Below, in pieces: positions 46,142 through 55,649 of a stretch of 64,000 nucleotides of DNA. Position numbers and translations under genes: made by a program. Below the pieces are notes generated by a model, which had not been told where the DNA came from, did no database searches, and saw nothing but the letters and a program-made list of their open reading frames with translations. Numbering within the stretch: position 1 is the first letter of the stretch; every line of letters starts with the position of its first letter. Origin of the DNA: Apilactobacillus apisilvae (GTDB lineage Bacteria > Bacillota > Bacilli > Lactobacillales > Lactobacillaceae); the NCBI RefSeq assembly GCF_023380225.1, contig NZ_CP093362.1:248001-312000 (forward strand). The letters are read 5' to 3'.

Positions 46142-46816
46142 ATGGTAGAAAATAAAAAACGTCCTGTTGTTATAGGTGTAACTGGTGGTTCTGGTAGTGG
46201 TAAAACTACTGTAAGTCGTGCTATTTTTAATCAGTTGTTAGGGCACTCAATAATGATTTTACAACAAGATTCTTACTATAAGGACCAATCACAAAAAACT
46301 TGGGCTGAAAGAGAAGAAACTAACTATGATCATCCATTATCTTTTGATACGGATTTATTAATCGATGATTTACACAAGTTATTAAACTATAAAGCAATTG
46401 AGAAACCCGTTTATGATTATAAAAAGTTGAATCGTAGTGAAGAAACAGTTACTCAAGAACCTCGTGATGTTATTATTCTTGAAGGAATTTTGATTTTAGA
46501 TGATAAACGTTTAAGAGATTTAATGGATATTAAGGTATTTGTGGATACTGATGATGATATTCGTATTTTAAGACGTATTCAACGTGATACTAAGGAACGT
46601 GGACGTACACTTGATGAAGTTGTTCAACAATATCTAGAAACTGTTAGACCTATGTATAACCAATTTGTTGAACCAAGTAAGCGTTATGCAGATATTATTG
46701 TTCCTGAGGGTGGTAAAAACCAAGTTGCTATTGATTTATTAACTACTAAAATTCAATCAATTTTATTAAAACATGGTAATACCAAAGTTTTGAATAATAT
46801 AGATACAACAATTTAA
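46142..46816 (+). CDS. udk: Uridine kinase
   Basis: Pyrimidine salvage: phosphorylates uridine and cytidine. P-loop [14 protein letters not shown] (about 12-25), QQDSYYKDQ substrate region, [11 protein letters not shown], and [18 protein letters not shown] in the lid. 224 residues, slightly longer than usual (about 210). GGAGAG precedes the ATG; it follows mltG by about 20 bases, the standard mltG-udk-greA order of lactobacilli. Confidence 0.96.
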   Translation: MVENKKRPVVIGVTGGSGSGKTTVSRAIFNQLLGHSIMILQQDSYYKDQSQKTWAEREETNYDHPLSFDTDLLIDDLHKLLNYKAIEKPVYDYKKLNRSEETVTQEPRDVIILEGILILDDKRLRDLMDIKVFVDTDDDIRILRRIQRDTKERGRTLDEVVQQYLETVRPMYNQFVEPSKRYADIIVPEGGKNQVAIDLLTTKIQSILLKHGNTKVLNNIDTTI

Positions 46817-46832
46817 TTAAAGGAGATATAGT

Positions 46833-47309
46833 ATGGCTGAAGACGAAACATATCCAATGACCCTTGAAGGTAAAAAGAAATTGGAAAATGAATTAGAAGA
46901 TTTAAGATTAAATCAAAGACCTAAAATTATTGAAAGAATCAAAATTGCCAGGAGTTATGGTGATTTATCTGAAAACTCTGAATATGAATCTGCTAAAAAT
47001 GAACAAAGTATGTTAGAAAGTAGAATTACTACTGTTGAACATATGCTTCAATATTCTAATGTTGTAGATAATGAAGATGTTGATAAAGACTTGGTTAACG
47101 TTGGTAAAAAAGTTACTTTTAAAGAATTACCAGATGAAGATCCAGAAACTTATCAAATTGTTGGAGCTGCTGAAGCAGATCCAATGGGTGGAAAAATTTC
47201 AAATGATTCCCCAATTGCTAAAGCATTGTTAGGTCATAAGAAAAATGATGATGTAACAATTGAAATTCCTGCTGGTGATATGCAGGTTAAAATTATTGAT
47301 GTTCAATAA
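46833..47309 (+). CDS. greA: Transcription elongation factor GreA
   Basis: Rescues backtracked RNA polymerase by stimulating transcript cleavage. N-terminal coiled coil (about 12-76) with the acidic tip [17 protein letters not shown], and a C-terminal FKBP-like domain. 158 residues. AAAGGAG precedes the ATG. The transcript ends in the strong terminator that also overlaps the stop of the convergent yfhO gene. Confidence 0.97.
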   Translation: MAEDETYPMTLEGKKKLENELEDLRLNQRPKIIERIKIARSYGDLSENSEYESAKNEQSMLESRITTVEHMLQYSNVVDNEDVDKDLVNVGKKVTFKELPDEDPETYQIVGAAEADPMGGKISNDSPIAKALLGHKKNDDVTIEIPAGDMQVKIIDVQ

Positions 47310-47314
47310 TGAAT

Positions 47315-47358
47315 AAAAAGATCCTTAAGATGAATCTACTCATCTTAAGGATCTTTTT
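47315..47358. terminator. Bidirectional terminator between greA and yfhO
   Basis: A 19-bp perfect stem (AAAAAGATCCTTAAGATGA with its complement) and 6-base loop. Its tail covers part of the yfhO stop codon (47357-47359), so the two convergent genes share the structure. Confidence 0.95.
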
Positions 47359-49942
47359 ATTTGTACTTTTTTTTATTTATAATCAAGTTAACTAATAATA
47401 TTGAAATTCCAATTATTGTCATGATAATGCCTATGTTTAAACCACTAGGATAATAATATAGGAAAACTTTATGTTTTCCTCTTGAAACCATTTTACTACT
47501 ACCAATAAATTCATTTAACCATGGCGATATTTTGGATTCATGACCATCTATGACTAAATGCCATCCCATTGAATAAGGTATTGACGTCAAAATATTACCT
47601 TTTTTGTTAAAGTTTAAATCAGCAGATATATTATTATTATTAAATTTAATATTATTCCTTTGATTATGAATATAATTTGTATCTTTTTTAAATTGATTAT
47701 AGTTAAGATTATAAAGGCCAAAATCATTAGAGTATAAACTAGCTTTTTTAAAATTAATATCTATTGTACTGTTTTGCTTAGGTAAGCTGATCACTATTGA
47801 ATTAGAAAATGTTTTAGGCACAATAACACTATTTCCGTTAACAAAAATTGAGCAGTTATCTTTATTAAAATTACCAGATAACAGTAGATAAGGAATGTTT
47901 CCATCAGTATAGTTGTATTTAATATCAATAGAAGCTGGTTTTAATAAATTTTTCTTTTTAACAACTGATTTGTTAAGAGATTTGGTGTTATAAACATTAT
48001 TAAAAGTTACTTTATAATCATTATTAAAATTAAATATATTTTTATTTGAATTAGATAAAGATTTAAAAATATTGTTTTGATAGTTCAAGGGGTCATCATT
48101 AGTTTTTATTTTTTTTAATGAATTCTGATTTGTTTCATAAATTATTGGAAAATAATTATTGTTTTTATAACTATTAAAATCATTATTTACTTTATTATTA
48201 ATAACATCATATCGTTTTCCACTTTGCTGAATCATTGGATATTTTTTAAATCCATTATCCATATTAATTATATATTTAAAACTTAATAAGGAGTCGGTAA
48301 ATAAGGTGCCATTAGAATAATCAATTGATCCGCTATTAAATGGAATTCCAATTTTTGATTCAAATTCAGTATTTTTCTTTTGTAAAGTGGATGAAAATAC
48401 TGAACCACCATTAAAATTATTTTCTAAAGGATCATTTTTAGTACGATAAAATGATTTTCCAATTCGGTAGAATGAATTATCATTTTTTTGGATTGATGAT
48501 ATTTTATTTGATAATATTTTATTATAAGTAGTATAGTCACTATTATTAACATATGAAATGCTATTTAATGAATTGAAAGTGTTTATTCCCATATCACATA
48601 TAGTGATTATAAGAAGGCTTAATAAATAGTATTTAAATGTTTTTTTGTTGATTAACATTATTATTAAAAATGTTATTGCTAAAATTAACAATGAAATTAT
48701 ATATTTTTCTATAGATAAAAATGTAAATCTATTAATATTAACTCCAACGTATAACATTCCAGCAACAAGAATGACTGAAACTTTTATTATTAAAGTAATA
48801 TTTATTTCTTTAGGCAAACTATTAAAGCCAATTGCTCCTAAATATGCAATCAAGAAACAAGTAATAAATGAAAATCTATATGGATACCATACTGGAAATT
48901 GAAATGCATGCCAAAGTAAATCAAGTGGTTCAAAGGACATGGATATAATCAAAAATGATAGTAGCAAAAAATATATAACTCTTTTTTTTATTCTAATGTT
49001 GTGATTGAAGAAAAAAGAAATCATTGATATTAATGCAATACTTCCAATAAATATATTAGGATAGCCACTAGGTATTTGATCAAAGTTAAAAGCACCATTT
49101 AAAGACTTAGAAATCATATCTAAAGGATTATACTCAAATTTCCATTTTATATTACTGATTGTATATTGCCCTTTACCATCTTTAAGGGCTATTATGTTAG
49201 GTATCATTAGCCATGATGAAATTAAAAATGCAGTTAAACTAGTTCCAATATATTTTAAAATCATTTTAATTTTATTATTGATATTGCTGTATTTAATAAC
49301 GTAATTAGCGATAAAATATGTACATGAAAATATACAAATCATAAAAGCCATATAATAATTAATGATTATTATAGCTGTTAATGATATTAAATAAACTTTA
49401 TAAGAGTTCTTTTTAATTATATTATCAATACCTAAAATAATTATTGGTAATATAATCATTGCATCTAACCATATAATATTCAATTGGTTAGCAATTATCC
49501 AACCATTCATTGCATATGAAGTTGCAAATATTGGAATTGTTAAATTGTTTTTAACTTTTTTGGTTTTTATTAAGTATCCAAAACTTAATCCTGACAGTCC
49601 ATATTTTAATAACGTAATCAACATAATACTACCATTCATGAAACTTTTCGGTAGAATAGCAATAATTAAGTTTAACGGGCTCATTAAATAGTAAGACCAT
49701 ATACTTGTCATTTCACCACCATATCCATTTGAAAAAGAATAAAATAGATTACCAAAGTTAAGTGTATTGATAGTTCTTTTATAAAATGAAAAAAAATCTA
49801 CGTACTGTTGGCCTAAATCTACTGTTAAAATGCTACCATTACCAAATGGAAACATATTGCGATATGCAAAATAACATGCCATAATTATAAACGGAATAAA
49901 AAAACTTAACATAAGTGGTATATGATTTTTTATATGTTTAAT
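47357..49942 (-). CDS. yfhO: Multi-spanning YfhO family membrane protein (GT-C-like)
   Basis: Very large polytopic membrane protein, about 860 residues. Some 12 membrane segments fill residues 15-450, followed by a large Asn/Lys-rich extracellular domain (about 460-820) and a last membrane segment before KKKYK. Early motif DLGQQYVDFFSFYKRTI, the acidic GT-C-type site near the first loop. YfhO proteins are tied to lipoteichoic acid or wall glycosylation. The first ATG (49912) has no ribosome binding site; GAAAGGA at 49952-49958 points to an in-frame ATT at 49942, which adds KHIKNHIPLM, a typical YfhO start. The start is inferred; the body is secure. Confidence 0.85.
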   Translation of the reverse strand: MKHIKNHIPLMLSFFIPFIIMACYFAYRNMFPFGNGSILTVDLGQQYVDFFSFYKRTINTLNFGNLFYSFSNGYGGEMTSIWSYYLMSPLNLIIAILPKSFMNGSIMLITLLKYGLSGLSFGYLIKTKKVKNNLTIPIFATSYAMNGWIIANQLNIIWLDAMIILPIIILGIDNIIKKNSYKVYLISLTAIIIINYYMAFMICIFSCTYFIANYVIKYSNINNKIKMILKYIGTSLTAFLISSWLMIPNIIALKDGKGQYTISNIKWKFEYNPLDMISKSLNGAFNFDQIPSGYPNIFIGSIALISMISFFFNHNIRIKKRVIYFLLLSFLIISMSFEPLDLLWHAFQFPVWYPYRFSFITCFLIAYLGAIGFNSLPKEINITLIIKVSVILVAGMLYVGVNINRFTFLSIEKYIISLLILAITFLIIMLINKKTFKYYLLSLLIITICDMGINTFNSLNSISYVNNSDYTTYNKILSNKISSIQKNDNSFYRIGKSFYRTKNDPLENNFNGGSVFSSTLQKKNTEFESKIGIPFNSGSIDYSNGTLFTDSLLSFKYIINMDNGFKKYPMIQQSGKRYDVINNKVNNDFNSYKNNNYFPIIYETNQNSLKKIKTNDDPLNYQNNIFKSLSNSNKNIFNFNNDYKVTFNNVYNTKSLNKSVVKKKNLLKPASIDIKYNYTDGNIPYLLLSGNFNKDNCSIFVNGNSVIVPKTFSNSIVISLPKQNSTIDINFKKASLYSNDFGLYNLNYNQFKKDTNYIHNQRNNIKFNNNNISADLNFNKKGNILTSIPYSMGWHLVIDGHESKISPWLNEFIGSSKMVSRGKHKVFLYYYPSGLNIGIIMTIIGISILLVNLIINKKKYK

Positions 49943-50058
49943 AACTTGTCATCCTTTCATTAATGAAATTGTTGTCACTATTTTATACATATATTATACA
50001 ATACGTATATAATAACATTCATGTTTAAAAAAATTTATAACAAGGAGTTTAGATAACC

Positions 50059-52098
50059 TTGAATAGTTTTCTACAAAAAATATTTCATCATCAAAACAAA
50101 AATATAAATTCGAGAGTACCTTTTCGATTAAAAATATTATTATTTATTGTCGGTGCTTTGTTTTTAGTATTAATGATTCAATTAGCATATTTACAAATCG
50201 TCAATGGAAGTCAATATAAAGCTGAAGTAAATCGATCCGATAATTCTATAAAATTGGGGAATGTTCAAAGAGGGATGATTTATGATTCTTCTGGAAGAGT
50301 TTTAGTTGGAAACAAGGCCCATCAGGCTATCCAATATACTAAAAGTATAGGTGTTAATAGTAGTGACTTATATAATCTTGCTAATAAGTTAAGTAAGTAT
50401 ATAAGCGTTGATTCAAGCGCCTTAACTTCTAGACAGGCAGCTGAATATTACCTATCTAATCCTTCTAATTTGCAGAATATAGAAAAAAGCTTAAAGTTAC
50501 CAGCTAATTCAACCCCCGATACTCAATATAATGCTGCTTTAGATAAGGTTCAGAATGATAAGTTATATGGTAAAAGTGCATCTGCTAAGAATGCAGCTGT
50601 TATTTTTCAAAAAATGAGTGGTGCATATCAACTATCCACTACTTATATTAAAACAACGGGAGTTACTAATAAAGAATTAGCCGAAGTCGGAGAACATTTA
50701 ACTGAAATGCCGGGTATTCAAATTGGTAGTAGTTGGACTAGAGAATATCCTAATGGTAATTCTGTTCAAAGTATCGTTGGAACAGTTTCTTCAGAAAAAA
50801 CAGGATTACCAATCGATAAGATTAATACTTTACTTGCGCAAGGATATTCTAGAAATGATAGCGTTGGACAAAATTACTTAGAATCAGAATATGAACCTGT
50901 TTTGAGAGGATCTAAGTCACAAACTTTAATTCAAAATGGTAGCTTAGATAAGTCAATTAAACAGTATGGTGGTCAAAAAGGTGATAATGTTCAGTTAACT
51001 ATTAATTCACAATTTCAAAAAAAATTACAGTACTTAGTAGAACATGCCGAAATGTCAGGAAATTCTACTGGTGCTTATGCTGTTGTTATGAATCCTAAAG
51101 ACGGATCTGTTGTAGGAATGGGTGGAGTGAATAGAAATCCTAAGACTGGTAAATTAACGCCTAATGCATTGGGAACAATTAATAGTTCCATTACAATGGG
51201 ATCTGTTGTTAAGGGTGCTATGGTGTCTGGAGCACTTATGGATAAAGTTATAACTCCCACTAATTCTGTTTTAACTGATAAACCAATTCTTACTGGTGGT
51301 ATCCAAAAAAGTTCTTGGTTTAATCATAATGGATCTGCAAATTTACCAGTTGATGCTTCTACCGCTTTAGAAATATCTTCTAACTCTTATATGATGCAAT
51401 TAGCTATGAAAGAGGCCAAATTTAATTATTATTCAGGAGCTCCATTAACGATGAATCCTGATGTGTTTAACATTATGCGAGGATACTTTAATCAATTCGG
51501 TTTGGGAGTGAAAACAGGAATCGATTTACCTGGTGAAACTAAGGGAATTCAGGGTCCTAGTGGTTTTGCTAATATTGGTAAAGCACTTGATTTATCTTAT
51601 GGAAATTATGATAATTATACAACTATGCAAATAGCACAATATATTTCTACCATTGCTAATGGGGGATATCGTATTGAGCCACATGTTGTGCAAAATATTA
51701 GATCATCTAACAAAGACGGTAAACTAGGAAGAGTTAAATATTCTGTGACACCTAATATATTAAATAAAATTGATATGACTCCGGCTCAACGAAAAGTTGT
51801 TACTGATGGTTTTTATAAAGTTGTTCATGGAACTAGTCAGTATAGAACTGGGATTACGCTAAATCAAGTTAAACCAGAAATTTCTGCTAAAACTGGGACT
51901 GCGCAAACTTTTTATAATCATAATAGTACTGTTACTCTTAGTTTAGGTTCTTTTGCACCATCTAAGAATCCGCAAGTAGTAGTTGCACTAGCAATTCCAA
52001 ACTTGCCAGACGATGCTGAAAGTAATAATATTAACTTAGCTAAGCAAATATACTCAGCTTATTGGAAATATGTACAGTCAGATAAAGGTTTTGAATAA
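50059..52098 (+). CDS. pbpA: Class B penicillin-binding protein (transpeptidase)
   Basis: Monofunctional peptidoglycan transpeptidase, probably for side-wall elongation. Short cytoplasmic N-terminus, one membrane segment (about 24-46), dimerisation domain with the conserved NVQRGMIYDSSGRVLVGN, then transpeptidase with SxxK (SVVK, near residue 382), SxN (SSN) and KTG (SAKTGTAQ). 679 residues. TTG start 50059 behind AAGGAG. The place before rpmG matches B. subtilis pbpA; in lactobacilli it is often called pbp2B. Divergent from yfhO, sharing a 120-base AT-rich promoter region. Confidence 0.92.
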   Translation: MNSFLQKIFHHQNKNINSRVPFRLKILLFIVGALFLVLMIQLAYLQIVNGSQYKAEVNRSDNSIKLGNVQRGMIYDSSGRVLVGNKAHQAIQYTKSIGVNSSDLYNLANKLSKYISVDSSALTSRQAAEYYLSNPSNLQNIEKSLKLPANSTPDTQYNAALDKVQNDKLYGKSASAKNAAVIFQKMSGAYQLSTTYIKTTGVTNKELAEVGEHLTEMPGIQIGSSWTREYPNGNSVQSIVGTVSSEKTGLPIDKINTLLAQGYSRNDSVGQNYLESEYEPVLRGSKSQTLIQNGSLDKSIKQYGGQKGDNVQLTINSQFQKKLQYLVEHAEMSGNSTGAYAVVMNPKDGSVVGMGGVNRNPKTGKLTPNALGTINSSITMGSVVKGAMVSGALMDKVITPTNSVLTDKPILTGGIQKSSWFNHNGSANLPVDASTALEISSNSYMMQLAMKEAKFNYYSGAPLTMNPDVFNIMRGYFNQFGLGVKTGIDLPGETKGIQGPSGFANIGKALDLSYGNYDNYTTMQIAQYISTIANGGYRIEPHVVQNIRSSNKDGKLGRVKYSVTPNILNKIDMTPAQRKVVTDGFYKVVHGTSQYRTGITLNQVKPEISAKTGTAQTFYNHNSTVTLSLGSFAPSKNPQVVVALAIPNLPDDAESNNINLAKQIYSAYWKYVQSDKGFE

Positions 52099-52239
52099 AA
52101 TTATTGCTGTTAAGTAATTTTCCTTAACAATATTTGTATAAACTCTGGTCAAATCCTAAAAAAAATGATAATATATTAAAAGTTGACGGTTGTTTATATC
52201 TATAAATTGTAAAAAGATAAATTTGGAGGTGTAACACTA

Positions 52240-52389
52240 ATGAGAGTACACATTACACTAGAATGTACAGAATGTCACGAACGTAACTACTTATCAACTA
52301 AGAGTCGTCGTAATAACCCTGATCGTTTGGAACTAAATAAATATTGTCCACGTCAAAGAAAAGTTACATTACATCGTGAAACAAAATAA
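52240..52389 (+). CDS. rpmGA: Ribosomal protein L33 (bL33)
   Basis: 49-residue 50S protein beginning [12 protein letters not shown]. The first CxxC pair is present, while the second has only one Cys (KYCPRQRK), as in B. subtilis RpmGA. GGAGGTG precedes the ATG by 8 bases. First gene of the rpmGA-yqgN-gluP-yqgQ-glcK order, with a terminator before yqgN. Confidence 0.94.
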   Translation: MRVHITLECTECHERNYLSTKSRRNNPDRLELNKYCPRQRKVTLHRETK

Positions 52390-52421
52390 GGATTCGGGTT
52401 TAAAGCCCAATCCTTTTTTTA
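52386..52421 (+). terminator. Intrinsic terminator after rpmGA
   Basis: GGATTcGGG / CCCaATCC stem with TTTAAAG loop and seven Ts; begins inside the stop codon of rpmGA. Confidence 0.85.
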
Positions 52422-52440
52422 TATCTTAAGAGAGTGTTAT

Positions 52441-52971
52441 ATGGATAAAAAAAATATTAGAAAACAAATTATTGGTCTATTAAAAAATAAGAATCATAAA
52501 AGTTATTATGAACACAAACTTTATAAAAAATTATTTAATAGTTTAGAATGGAAAAATAGCGACTCTATAGCAATCACTATAAGTTTAAAATTTGAAATTG
52601 ATACAAGACCGATTATTAGAAAGGCTTTTTTAGATAATAAGGAAGTTTTTGTTCCTAAAGTCATATCTAAAGAAGAAATGGTCTTTATTAATTGTACTGA
52701 AGATACTAAATTTAAAAAAAGTTCTTTTGATATATATGAACCATTATTTACTTTTAAAGCTAATATTAGTGATATTGATCTATTAATTGTCCCAGGTTTG
52801 GCCTTTTCTTTAGATAATAATCGTTTGGGATTTGGCGGCGGTTTTTACGATCGAATTTTAAAAAAATATAATGGATATACTCTTTCTCTTTGTTTCAAGG
52901 AACAAATATATCAAAAAGCACTTTGGAAAGTTGATGATTTTGATCAAAAAGTTAAAAGAATCATTTATTAA
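52441..52971 (+). CDS. yqgN: 5-formyltetrahydrofolate cyclo-ligase
   Basis: Converts 5-formyl-THF to 5,10-methenyl-THF using ATP, recycling a folate side product. N-terminal basic helix MDKKNIRKQIIGLL, conserved Asp in DLLIVPGLAFS and the ATP/folate loop NNRLGFGGGFYDRILKKY. 176 residues. GAGAG precedes the ATG. It overlaps the rhomboid gene that follows. Confidence 0.93.
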   Translation: MDKKNIRKQIIGLLKNKNHKSYYEHKLYKKLFNSLEWKNSDSIAITISLKFEIDTRPIIRKAFLDNKEVFVPKVISKEEMVFINCTEDTKFKKSSFDIYEPLFTFKANISDIDLLIVPGLAFSLDNNRLGFGGGFYDRILKKYNGYTLSLCFKEQIYQKALWKVDDFDQKVKRIIY

Positions 52972-53647
52972 AATAAAAAATTCTTCTTTTTACCATGATA
53001 TTGATGAAAAACCATTTATAACAGAGCTTTTATTGCTAATCATGGCTTTTGTTTATATTTTTGGTTTAATTACAAATACCAGTGATGAAATTGTTATGAA
53101 TGGATCTATGTATAGATATCCAATTCAATATTTTGGTCAATGGTGGCGTTTTATTACACCAATATTTATTCATTTAGGTTTATTACATATTGTAATGAAC
53201 GGAATTAGTTTATATTATGTAGGGATTCAATTAGAAAAGATCTTTGGCCATTTTCGTTACTTATTGATTTTCATGTTATCTGGTATTATGGGGAATATTG
53301 TTAGTTTTGCATTTTCTAATAATCCTAGTGCTGGTGCAAGTACTGCTATTTTTGGATTGTTTGGTGTTTTCTTAATGTTAGGGGAAACTTTTCATGATAA
53401 CGTGGCAGTTAGAAAAATGTCACAAAGTTTTTTAATATTAATTGGTATTAATATAGTTTTTGATTTAACCAGTACAACAATTGACTTATCAGGGCACTTA
53501 GGTGGATTAATTGCAGGATTTTTTGTACCTTATATTATTGGATTACCAAATTATAAGGTCAATAAGTCTAAAAAGATACTTTCTTTTATTGTCTTATTAA
53601 TAATCATAATTTTTTGTTTAAAAACTGGATATATGTCAAATAATTAG
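52934..53647 (+). CDS. gluP: Rhomboid-family intramembrane serine protease (GluP-like)
   Basis: Polytopic membrane protease. About six to seven membrane segments; catalytic Ser in the motif GAST (ASTAIFGLFG), catalytic His in SGHLGGLIAGF, and the supporting HIVMNG. The N-terminal soluble part is short (about 37 residues). The frame is open to 52871; ATG 52934 (or TTG 52940, better spaced from GGAAAG) is preferred. It overlaps the end of yqgN by 38 bases. Short compared with B. subtilis GluP, which has long soluble domains including TPR repeats; those are missing here. Confidence 0.9.
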   Translation: MILIKKLKESFIKIKNSSFYHDIDEKPFITELLLLIMAFVYIFGLITNTSDEIVMNGSMYRYPIQYFGQWWRFITPIFIHLGLLHIVMNGISLYYVGIQLEKIFGHFRYLLIFMLSGIMGNIVSFAFSNNPSAGASTAIFGLFGVFLMLGETFHDNVAVRKMSQSFLILIGINIVFDLTSTTIDLSGHLGGLIAGFFVPYIIGLPNYKVNKSKKILSFIVLLIIIIFCLKTGYMSNN

Positions 53648-53673
53648 TGCATTTTTTTTTAGGATGTGGGACA

Positions 53674-53889
53674 ATGAATACGTTGTATGATGTGCAACAA
53701 CTATTAAAAAGATTTGGTATTTATGTTTATGTAGGTAAAAGAATTTGGGATATTGAAGTTATGGCTTTAGAACTGGATCATTTAAATGAATCAAATGTCA
53801 TTACTCAAAAAGAGTTTATACAAGCTAAACTAGTTTTAAAACATGAACATAAAATCGAAGAAAATAAAACTGAGAATAACAATATTTAG
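53674..53889 (+). CDS. yqgQ: YqgQ family small protein
   Basis: 71 residues, the family start MNTLYDVQQLLKRFGIYVYVGKRIWDIE. YqgQ folds as a small helical bundle and may bind nucleic acid; no function is established. ATG 53674 is chosen over upstream GTG-like starts because it gives the conserved N-terminus. Last residues are Glu/Asn-rich. It sits between gluP and glcK as in B. subtilis. Confidence 0.9.
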   Translation: MNTLYDVQQLLKRFGIYVYVGKRIWDIEVMALELDHLNESNVITQKEFIQAKLVLKHEHKIEENKTENNNI

Positions 53890-53901
53890 GAGGAACTACA
53901 A

Positions 53902-54870
53902 ATGGTACGTAAATTGATTGGAATTGACTTAGGAGGAACAACTACAAAATTAGGCTTTTTAACAGATAGTGGTGAAATTCTTGATAAATGGGCTATTACC
54001 ACAGATGTAAGCGCTAACGGAAGTCATATTGTTCCAAATATTATTGAATCTATTACAAAAAAGATGGAAAACTCTGATCATAAAATTGATGATTTTGTAG
54101 GTATTGGAATGGGAACTCCAGGTTCAGTGGATCGTGAAGCAGGTACAGTAATTGGTGCTTATAACTTAAACTGGAAGACAACTCAAAAAATCAAGGATCA
54201 AATTGAACAGGCTTTAGGCCTTCCTTTTTCCATAGATAATGATGCTAACGTTGCCTCATTGGGAGAATATTGGCAAGGTGCCGGTAGTAAAGATTCTGAT
54301 GTTGTTTTTGTTACTTTAGGAACTGGTGTTGGTGGTGGTGTCATTATTAATGGTGAATTAGCTCATGGTATTAATGGTGGCGCTGGTGAAATTGGCCATA
54401 TTACTGTTGAACCAGGTGGCTTTATGTGTACTTGTGGTAAACGTGGATGTTTAGAACAATATGCTTCAGCTACTGGTGTGATTAATGTGGCAAAAAGTTT
54501 ATCTACTGAATTTACTGGTAATTCAAGATTAAAAGAAATGATTAATACTGGCGAAGAAATTACTTCTAAAATTGTTTTCTTCTTAGCTGACAATGGTGAT
54601 ATTTTTGCTAATCAGGTTGTTGACCGTGTATGTTATTTCTTAGGTTTAGCTTTAGCTAATGTTGGTAACACTCTAAATCCTGGTAATATTGTTATTGGTG
54701 GTGGTGTATCTAACGCTGGTAACACATTACTACAACCAACAACTAAATATTTCCAAGAAAACGCTTTTAGACCCGTTCGTGATTCTACTAAAATTCGTTT
54801 AGCCCAATTAGGTAATGATGCTGGTGTTATCGGTGCTGCATCGCTTGCGTTAAGAAATACTCAAAAATAA
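53902..54870 (+). CDS. glcK: ROK-family glucokinase
   Basis: Phosphorylates glucose to glucose-6-phosphate. ATP loop IGIDLGGTTTKLG (about 6-18), catalytic Asp in IDNDANVAS, ExGH motif GEIGHITVEPGG, and the ROK zinc motif CTCGKRGCLEQYAS. 322 residues. AGGAGG precedes the ATG, 12 bases after yqgQ. Cytoplasmic; feeds imported or released glucose into the pentose/phosphoketolase routes of such bacteria. Confidence 0.96.
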   Translation: MVRKLIGIDLGGTTTKLGFLTDSGEILDKWAITTDVSANGSHIVPNIIESITKKMENSDHKIDDFVGIGMGTPGSVDREAGTVIGAYNLNWKTTQKIKDQIEQALGLPFSIDNDANVASLGEYWQGAGSKDSDVVFVTLGTGVGGGVIINGELAHGINGGAGEIGHITVEPGGFMCTCGKRGCLEQYASATGVINVAKSLSTEFTGNSRLKEMINTGEEITSKIVFFLADNGDIFANQVVDRVCYFLGLALANVGNTLNPGNIVIGGGVSNAGNTLLQPTTKYFQENAFRPVRDSTKIRLAQLGNDAGVIGAASLALRNTQK

Positions 54871-54891
54871 TTTAATTAGGTTAGGAGATTC

Positions 54892-55275
54892 ATGATGTAT
54901 TCTTCACTGGTTTTAGTAGTATTAATTATTGCTGTATTTTTTATTATTAACTTATCTACTAGAATAAGGGCTAATAGAGCTGCAAACATAATTAATGAAG
55001 AAGATTTTCAAAAGGGTAGTCATCGAGGTCAAATTGTCGATTTAAGAGAAACAAAAGATTTTGATTCTGGGCACATATTAGGTGCTAGAAGTATGCCATA
55101 TTCAACCATTAAGACTTTTTATGGCAATATTAGATCTGATATGCCTGTTTACTTATATGATCAAGGTATGAATATTAGTATGCGCACTGCTATTTTTTTA
55201 AGTAAAAAAGGTTATAAAACTATTTATATTTTGAAAAGCGGTTATCGTAATTGGAACGGTAAAACAAAAAAATAA
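54892..55275 (+). CDS. yqhL: Membrane-anchored rhodanese-like protein without catalytic Cys
   Basis: 127 residues: an N-terminal membrane segment (about 5-21) and a rhodanese fold (about 35-125) with VDLRETKDFDSGHILGARSMPYS. The active-site loop, where sulfurtransferases have C-x-x-G-x-R/S, reads YLYDQGMNIS, so Asp stands in the Cys position; it should not transfer sulfur. It follows glcK, as in many lactobacilli. Possibly a binding or scaffold domain. Confidence 0.88.
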   Translation: MMYSSLVLVVLIIAVFFIINLSTRIRANRAANIINEEDFQKGSHRGQIVDLRETKDFDSGHILGARSMPYSTIKTFYGNIRSDMPVYLYDQGMNISMRTAIFLSKKGYKTIYILKSGYRNWNGKTKK

Positions 55276-55282
55276 TATAAAA

Positions 55283-55329
55283 AATAAATCCATTGAAAGA
55301 AATTTACTTCCAATGGATTTATTTTTTTC
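55283..55329. terminator. Bidirectional terminator after yqhL
   Basis: AATAAATCCATTG / CAATGGATTTATT stem with a 15-base loop and a T-run; it can also end the - strand microprotein gene that follows. Confidence 0.82.
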
Positions 55330-55333
55330 GCTT

Positions 55334-55510
55334 TTAATTTAGATGAGCAGAACGTTGCTTTCTTAAAACACGCTTTCTGTTTTCTTCAAGCTTTTGTTCA
55401 TGATTTTCTACAGGTTCAACGACTGTCTTTTTAAAAGAAAATAATGCACCAACGACAGCGCTTAGTGTAGCTAATACACCTAACAAGAATCCGTTTCCAA
55501 ATTTCTTCAT
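55334..55510 (-). CDS. DUF3042 family membrane microprotein
   Basis: 58 residues, MKKFGNGFLLGVLATLSAVV..., with one membrane segment (about 7-26) and a charged tail EENRKRVLRKQRSAH. The pattern FLLG...FKKTVVEPVE is that of DUF3042, a small protein widespread in lactobacilli. AAGGAGGT precedes the ATG. Function unknown. It lies between glcK/yqhL and miaA; the spacer to miaA (about 140 bases) is AT-rich, holding both divergent promoters. Confidence 0.88.
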   Translation of the reverse strand: MKKFGNGFLLGVLATLSAVVGALFSFKKTVVEPVENHEQKLEENRKRVLRKQRSAHLN

Positions 55511-55649
55511 ATAATAACCTCCTTATGTATATATCTATACATTTCTATTATGCAAGATTTACTACAATATATCCAGTTTTGTGTTTATTTTTACTCAATA
55601 ATTTATTATTATAAAGTTAAGTATTATTCTAAAAGAAACGGTGAAAAAC

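Noticed and set aside
52107..52140. GTTAAG/CTTAAC hairpin after pbpA as a strong terminator
   Set aside because: Six-bp stem and poor T-run; at most a weak terminator, so not listed as a feature.
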